From the NCBI GenBank assembly GCA_002730655.1, contig PCAT01000108.1, positions 1 to 9,840 on the forward strand: a stretch of 9,840 bases of DNA, written 5' to 3'. The notes under the pieces were generated by a model. That model saw nothing but the letters and a program-made list of their open reading frames with translations. It searched no databases and was not told the DNA's origin. Position numbers and translations under genes: made by a program. This DNA is from Balneola sp. GTDB lineage: Bacteria > Bacteroidota > Rhodothermia > Balneolales > Balneolaceae. This document shows, piece after piece, positions 6,630 through 9,840 of the stretch (the first letter of the stretch is position 1; every line of letters starts with the position of its first letter).

Positions 6630-6662
6630 ATAATTATACTTCATTTAATTTATAATTATTTA
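6627..6662. terminator. Bidirectional hairpin containing both convergent stop codons
   Basis: TAAATAATTATA (6627-6638) pairs perfectly with 6651-6662 around a 12-base loop. The outermost three pairs are the two stop codons: TAA of the Cys/His-rich gene (6627-6629) and, on the other strand, TAA of the MCP gene (6662-6660). One 36-base element can therefore form the same stem in both transcripts. This fits the hairpin rule for Mimivirus polyadenylation sites, where convergent genes can share a palindrome. Confidence 0.75.
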
Positions 6663-8654
6663 CCTAGCATATTGTAACGAGCAGTTACCAGCAACAAATG
6701 TCACTGTATTATAACGTCCTTCAATGACATTAAGATCATATGTATATTTGTAGATTTCCCATTCGCTCTTGTTGATACCAATAATATTACCACATGCATC
6801 ACATATAACAGCAGTTTGTGCTTCGTTATCAAGTGGGGGTACATATGTGCTAAACTCAAGCTCTATAGTGGAGAATTTACTCAGATTAATGGCTCCAGTT
6901 GGTTGGATAAGTTTAACATTCGGATGCAAATAACTAGAGTCTAGACAGAAGTTATAGCAATATAATCCATTAGAATCGCTTCCGCTATTTGATCGTGTGT
7001 ATTTCTCCATGTAGTTGTATACACCTGTCTCTAGCAGATTCTCTCTATATTTACCGTCAAGTAACACAGCAAGATTAAGCAATATATCTTTTTGGTTCTC
7101 AGGTGCATAATTTCCCGTAATCTTGATGGGCGGATACTGGTAGGGCATTCCATTAGACCCACCTATCATCCAAACAGAGCCGTGAGGCGGCTGATTGCAG
7201 ACATTGTTAACGCCAGGAAGTAGTTTGGCAGATGGACTTGCATTTGGAAACATATCACTAGTCCAATCTATATTACTTATCCAATTATGCCAGTTTGGTA
7301 AATTGACGTATGTATCACGGAGATTCAATACACTATTTGAATTGATAGAGCCAGGAACCGCGGAATTCACTGTATATCCATAAGCAGGTTTATCTGGCTG
7401 TCCACCTAATGGATAATCATCTATATTATAAATTACACTAAATATAGGTCTCGGTTTCCATTTATATTCCCAGTTAGAGTAGTTACTCCATTCATTCCTT
7501 AGGTTGACATCGCTCCTCTGAAAATAAAGCATCCAATCAGACACCATGCCTAGTGAATCTAAACTCACCTTTGTAGATCCCGTGGCCCTATGGAACTTGT
7601 ATTCATATATCTCTTTTATCAGATACTTTTGTGAATTTGCAGCAAAGAGTCTTGATTCTTCATCGCTTAAGAATGCGTATGTAGAAATAAGATGAACATC
7701 TGCATTCCATTCGTTTTTGGTTATACCCTTATCTTTATAGTCATTCGGAGTAATGTCTGCTGTTGGAGGAGTCTGTAAGAATCTATAGAAATGTTGCCAA
7801 GGATCATTAGGATTTGGTGCAACGTAAGGTATGTCCCCAATTGGTAGACCATAGTATTTTGTATAGATCTTTGGACCGCTGGTATCAAATCTACTTACAT
7901 AACCATCTCCAGACGATGCAATAGGGCTAGTGTTTTCTTTGTTAGCATCACGAATTTGACATATCTCTCTTACTGGTCTGAATGTAACATTGATAGTCAA
8001 TTCATTGTATTGTAATGCCACAAGGGGAAATGCCATACGACTATTAAGTGTAAACCAGCAGTCTAGTGGAATATACAGATGTCTCCCCCTAATAGAAGGC
8101 TCAGCTCCGCCGGAATTGTTAGTATAGTACGCACTAGGATAATATCCATTGTTGTTTGAATAGTTAGCAGGATCGTTAAGTTCAGTAACATTTCCGATCA
8201 TTTCGTCTAGTAATTTTTTTTTAGAAGTATCCCAATCTCTCTTGGCTTGATTTATCAAATATTGCCCTGAGAATTTTTGTAAGGTTTGTCCGCCAACATT
8301 CACAGTTATCTCTTTGATCATTTGGAAGCCAAGATTTTCAATCCATTTGAATTCGTAGGGTAGCCATGTTCCGCTGCAATCTTGTGGAGGGACGATAGGA
8401 CTCCATATATTTGGCAAAGTGACAACAACACAAGTATCTAATATAAGATCTGCGTATCTGGGCATTTTAAATGAAAACACCGACTCTTCGTTATATTTAA
8501 GGACTCTTTGACCATCAAAATCTACTCTAAATTTTTGTAGACCGAAGTTTGTATATTTTTTATATGTTCCTTTGAAAAAACTACATGTAGGATTACCATT
8601 CAATACAATATTTTGATTACCATATGCAATTAAATTCAATAAACCACCAGGCAT
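6660..8654 (-). CDS. Major capsid protein, double jelly-roll (NCLDV type)
   Basis: 664 residues. It forms the pseudo-hexameric trimers of the icosahedral capsid. The N-terminus has the NCLDV capsid signature: MPGGLLNLIAYGNQN (1-15), LNGNPTCSFFKGTYKKYTNF (18-37), then FSFKMPRYADLILDTCVVVTLP (60-81) at the start of the first jelly roll and IKEITVNVGGQTL (113-125). The second jelly roll ends with PTGAINLSKFSTIELEF (585-601) and a Y-NTVTFVAGNCSLQYA terminus, the counterpart of the usual N-x-L-x-x-x-G-x-G-x-L-x-Y-x ending. It is longer than chlorovirus Vp54 (437) and somewhat longer than the Mimivirus capsid protein (about 590), so surface loops are large; one short loop near the end carries CDAC (618-621). 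Complete, with no frameshift or intein. Expected to be a strongly expressed late gene; a TCTA core in an AT run precedes the ATG. These viruses often have several MCP paralogues, so this may not be the only copy. Confidence 0.97.
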   Translation of the reverse strand: MPGGLLNLIAYGNQNIVLNGNPTCSFFKGTYKKYTNFGLQKFRVDFDGQRVLKYNEESVFSFKMPRYADLILDTCVVVTLPNIWSPIVPPQDCSGTWLPYEFKWIENLGFQMIKEITVNVGGQTLQKFSGQYLINQAKRDWDTSKKKLLDEMIGNVTELNDPANYSNNNGYYPSAYYTNNSGGAEPSIRGRHLYIPLDCWFTLNSRMAFPLVALQYNELTINVTFRPVREICQIRDANKENTSPIASSGDGYVSRFDTSGPKIYTKYYGLPIGDIPYVAPNPNDPWQHFYRFLQTPPTADITPNDYKDKGITKNEWNADVHLISTYAFLSDEESRLFAANSQKYLIKEIYEYKFHRATGSTKVSLDSLGMVSDWMLYFQRSDVNLRNEWSNYSNWEYKWKPRPIFSVIYNIDDYPLGGQPDKPAYGYTVNSAVPGSINSNSVLNLRDTYVNLPNWHNWISNIDWTSDMFPNASPSAKLLPGVNNVCNQPPHGSVWMIGGSNGMPYQYPPIKITGNYAPENQKDILLNLAVLLDGKYRENLLETGVYNYMEKYTRSNSGSDSNGLYCYNFCLDSSYLHPNVKLIQPTGAINLSKFSTIELEFSTYVPPLDNEAQTAVICDACGNIIGINKSEWEIYKYTYDLNVIEGRYNTVTFVAGNCSLQYAR

Positions 8655-8687
8655 TATATTAAATAGATATATTTTATTTAATATAAT
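8653..8687. promoter_or_regulatory. Perfect inverted repeat overlapping the MCP start codon
   Basis: ATTATATTAAATA (8653-8665) and its exact inverse (8675-8687) flank a 9-base loop. The inner end of the MCP-side arm includes two bases of the MCP ATG (8654-8652). No gene ends here, since the flanking genes diverge, so a terminator role is excluded. It may be a protein-binding site for late transcription or a leader hairpin; A/T-only arms make chance formation easier. Confidence 0.5.
8664..8667 (-). promoter_or_regulatory. TCTA late-type promoter core of the MCP gene
   Basis: On the minus strand TCTA lies in an uninterrupted A/T run, nine bases before the MCP ATG. This is the arrangement described for late promoters of Cafeteria roenbergensis virus (TCTA flanked by A/T). 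It sits at the inner edge of the inverted repeat. A four-base core is weak evidence alone; the late nature of MCP genes supports it. Confidence 0.45.
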
Positions 8688-8730
8688 TTGGAAACTTAAT
8701 AAATTATTTTTAAATTGTTATAATATAAGA
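8688..8730 (+). promoter_or_regulatory. Upstream region of the PLC-like gene
   Basis: The rest of the divergent gap, almost all A and T before the ATG at 8731. It holds no TCTA core. A TTAAATTGTTATAATATAAG stretch (8710-8729) only loosely recalls the AAAATTGA early motif, so the promoter class cannot be set. Confidence 0.3.
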
Positions 8731-9840
8731 ATGCCAGTTAAAAATACAACAAATACTGTAGTAGCCATATTATATTGTATATATGCTGTATTACTTTTAG
8801 CAATAGGTTTATACGTAGCAAATAAGATGAGTTTGAAGTCAAAACGTTGTAATATTTTAAAAGAAGTATACGAAGATCTGGACGGCGAATTAAGTAGTAT
8901 AGTTCCTAGTCAGTTAAATTTAACTAGTGCGACGACTGGTTGTGGTGACGGAGCAGGCGGTGGAAAAGGAATGTATGAATGCGCACTACTTCGTGATTAT
9001 TACATAAAGACTGCACATAACTGCTGTGCTGTAGGAGCATATAAAAACTCATTTGTTTCTCTCTGTGCATTAGATAAATGTTTAGGACAAGGATTTAGAT
9101 GTTTGGACTTTGAAATATATTCTATAGACGATAAGCCGGTCGTTGCTGTGTCATCTCTAGGCACAGACTTACATCAATTAGAACCTGTAACAAACTACTA
9201 TATCAAAGAGTCATACAATTCTATTCCGTTTGATAAGGTATTGACAAGACTTAAATTAAACGCTTTTTCTTCTACAGCATGTCCTAATCCAGCAGATCCA
9301 CTCTTCCTGCATCTAAGAATTAAGAGCAGTAGTATTAAAGTGTGTAATGCTATGGGTGCGATGATAAGAAAGATTATAGAGCCAGGCGGATACTTGCTAC
9401 CATCAAGTGCATCGTGCGGCGGTGGAGGATGTGGTGGCAATGCATTATCTAAAAATGTTGGCGAAGTGCCAATAGTCCAGCTAATGGGTAAAATAGTCAT
9501 AATCGCAGATATTAATACAAGCACAACATTTAGAGATGCCCAGACATCATTATTTGAGTTTGTGAATATTGTATCTGGTGGAACGTTTATGACTGTAGAA
9601 AGATATACCGCAGTTAAAAATGGAGACATAACCCAAAATGCTGAGCTCAATAAGAAGAATCTTTCAATCGTATTACCTGATGTATCGCCTCGTGATGATA
9701 ATTTTGATCCTTATGTATGTTTTAATTCCGGTATTCAATTTATCGGTATGAACGTGCAGAATTACGATGCAAATCTGGAATATTATAATGCAAAGTTTGG
9801 AGATGCAGGCAAAGCGATTATGCTAAAACCAAAGGACCAG
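8731..9840 (+). CDS. Membrane-anchored phospholipase C-like protein, probably catalytically inactive; 3' end beyond window
   Basis: Open from the ATG at 8731 to the window edge (370 residues). A membrane segment lies at about 9-30. The rest resembles the PI-PLC X/Y TIM barrel: TAHNCC (94-99, matching SHNTY of PLC-delta1), GFRCLDFEIYS (121-131, matching the R-C-L-E-L-D strand), KPVVAVSS (135-142, matching PIIYHG), DPLFLHLRIKS (189-199, matching PVILSLEN), GKIVII (253-258), and a Y-domain-like FNSGIQFIGMNVQNYD (331-346) with a final NAKF...GKAIMLKP (353-367). His96 and Asn97 are kept, but the second catalytic His is Val140, the calcium-ligand Glu is Arg196, and the Glu/Asp pair is swapped (Asp126, Glu128). 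Canonical cleavage of phosphoinositides is therefore doubtful; lipid binding or another activity is possible. A Cys/Gly-rich insert (CGGGGCGG, 229-236) lies mid-domain. Divergent from MCP. Assignment rests on motif order, not a database search. Confidence 0.75.
   Translation, partial: MPVKNTTNTVVAILYCIYAVLLLAIGLYVANKMSLKSKRCNILKEVYEDLDGELSSIVPSQLNLTSATTGCGDGAGGGKGMYECALLRDYYIKTAHNCCAVGAYKNSFVSLCALDKCLGQGFRCLDFEIYSIDDKPVVAVSSLGTDLHQLEPVTNYYIKESYNSIPFDKVLTRLKLNAFSSTACPNPADPLFLHLRIKSSSIKVCNAMGAMIRKIIEPGGYLLPSSASCGGGGCGGNALSKNVGEVPIVQLMGKIVIIADINTSTTFRDAQTSLFEFVNIVSGGTFMTVERYTAVKNGDITQNAELNKKNLSIVLPDVSPRDDNFDPYVCFNSGIQFIGMNVQNYDANLEYYNAKFGDAGKAIMLKPKDQ

Noticed and set aside
9198..9650. 150-codon open frame on the minus strand inside the PLC-like gene
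   Set aside because: Hydrophobic antisense product; the plus-strand frame has recognisable conserved motifs through the whole span.
1..9840. CRISPR array, tRNA genes, insertion sequences, bacterial promoters or ribosome binding sites
   Set aside because: No regularly spaced repeats, cloverleaf-like GC-containing stems, transposase motifs or purine-rich sites at consistent distances before the starts were seen.

Overview
The window reads as a stretch of a large eukaryotic DNA virus genome (Nucleocytoviricota), most likely an Imitervirales member related to the algal mesomimiviruses; the exact family is inference. The anchor is a full-length double jelly-roll major capsid protein (MCP) gene on the minus strand. 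Other support: intronless, tightly packed genes on both strands; very AT-rich spacers of 19-83 bases; a TCTA core in an AT run before the MCP start; stem-loops at gene ends, as known for Mimivirus transcripts; and several orphan membrane proteins. No tRNA, rRNA, CRISPR array, insertion sequence or bacterial-type promoter was seen. No gene-free stretch exceeds 83 bases.

Layout. Bases 1-383 (minus): N-terminal part of a family 2 glycosyltransferase, cut by the window edge. 419-1732 (minus): zeta-toxin-like P-loop kinase with an unidentified beta-rich module and a very basic tail. 1775-3640 (minus): 621-residue multi-pass membrane protein of unknown family. These three form one co-directional block. 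A divergent promoter gap (3641-3723) separates it from a plus-strand block: GMP reductase (3724-4773), a 110-residue membrane protein (4793-5125) and a membrane-anchored Cys/His-rich protein (5163-6629). The last converges on the MCP (6660-8654, minus). A second divergent gap (8655-8730) leads to a plus-strand phospholipase C-like protein (8731 to beyond 9840), which appears to have lost key catalytic residues.

How the parts may work together. MCP, the Cys/His-rich protein, the multi-pass protein and the anchored PLC-like protein fit a virion or membrane-remodelling set, but only the MCP role is secure. GMP reductase would return GMP to IMP and so shift the purine pool towards adenine nucleotides. 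The glycosyltransferase probably modifies a viral or host protein or glycan.

The most striking structure outside the genes is a series of inverted repeats. All five gene junctions with a 3' end carry one. At three stop codons the stem starts inside the stop codon, and at the convergent junction one 12-bp hairpin contains both stop codons. In the two minus-strand junctions the only imperfect pair is a G-U wobble in the transcribed RNA and a C-A mismatch on the other strand, which suggests RNA-level function. A further perfect 13-bp inverted repeat overlaps the MCP start codon, where no gene ends.
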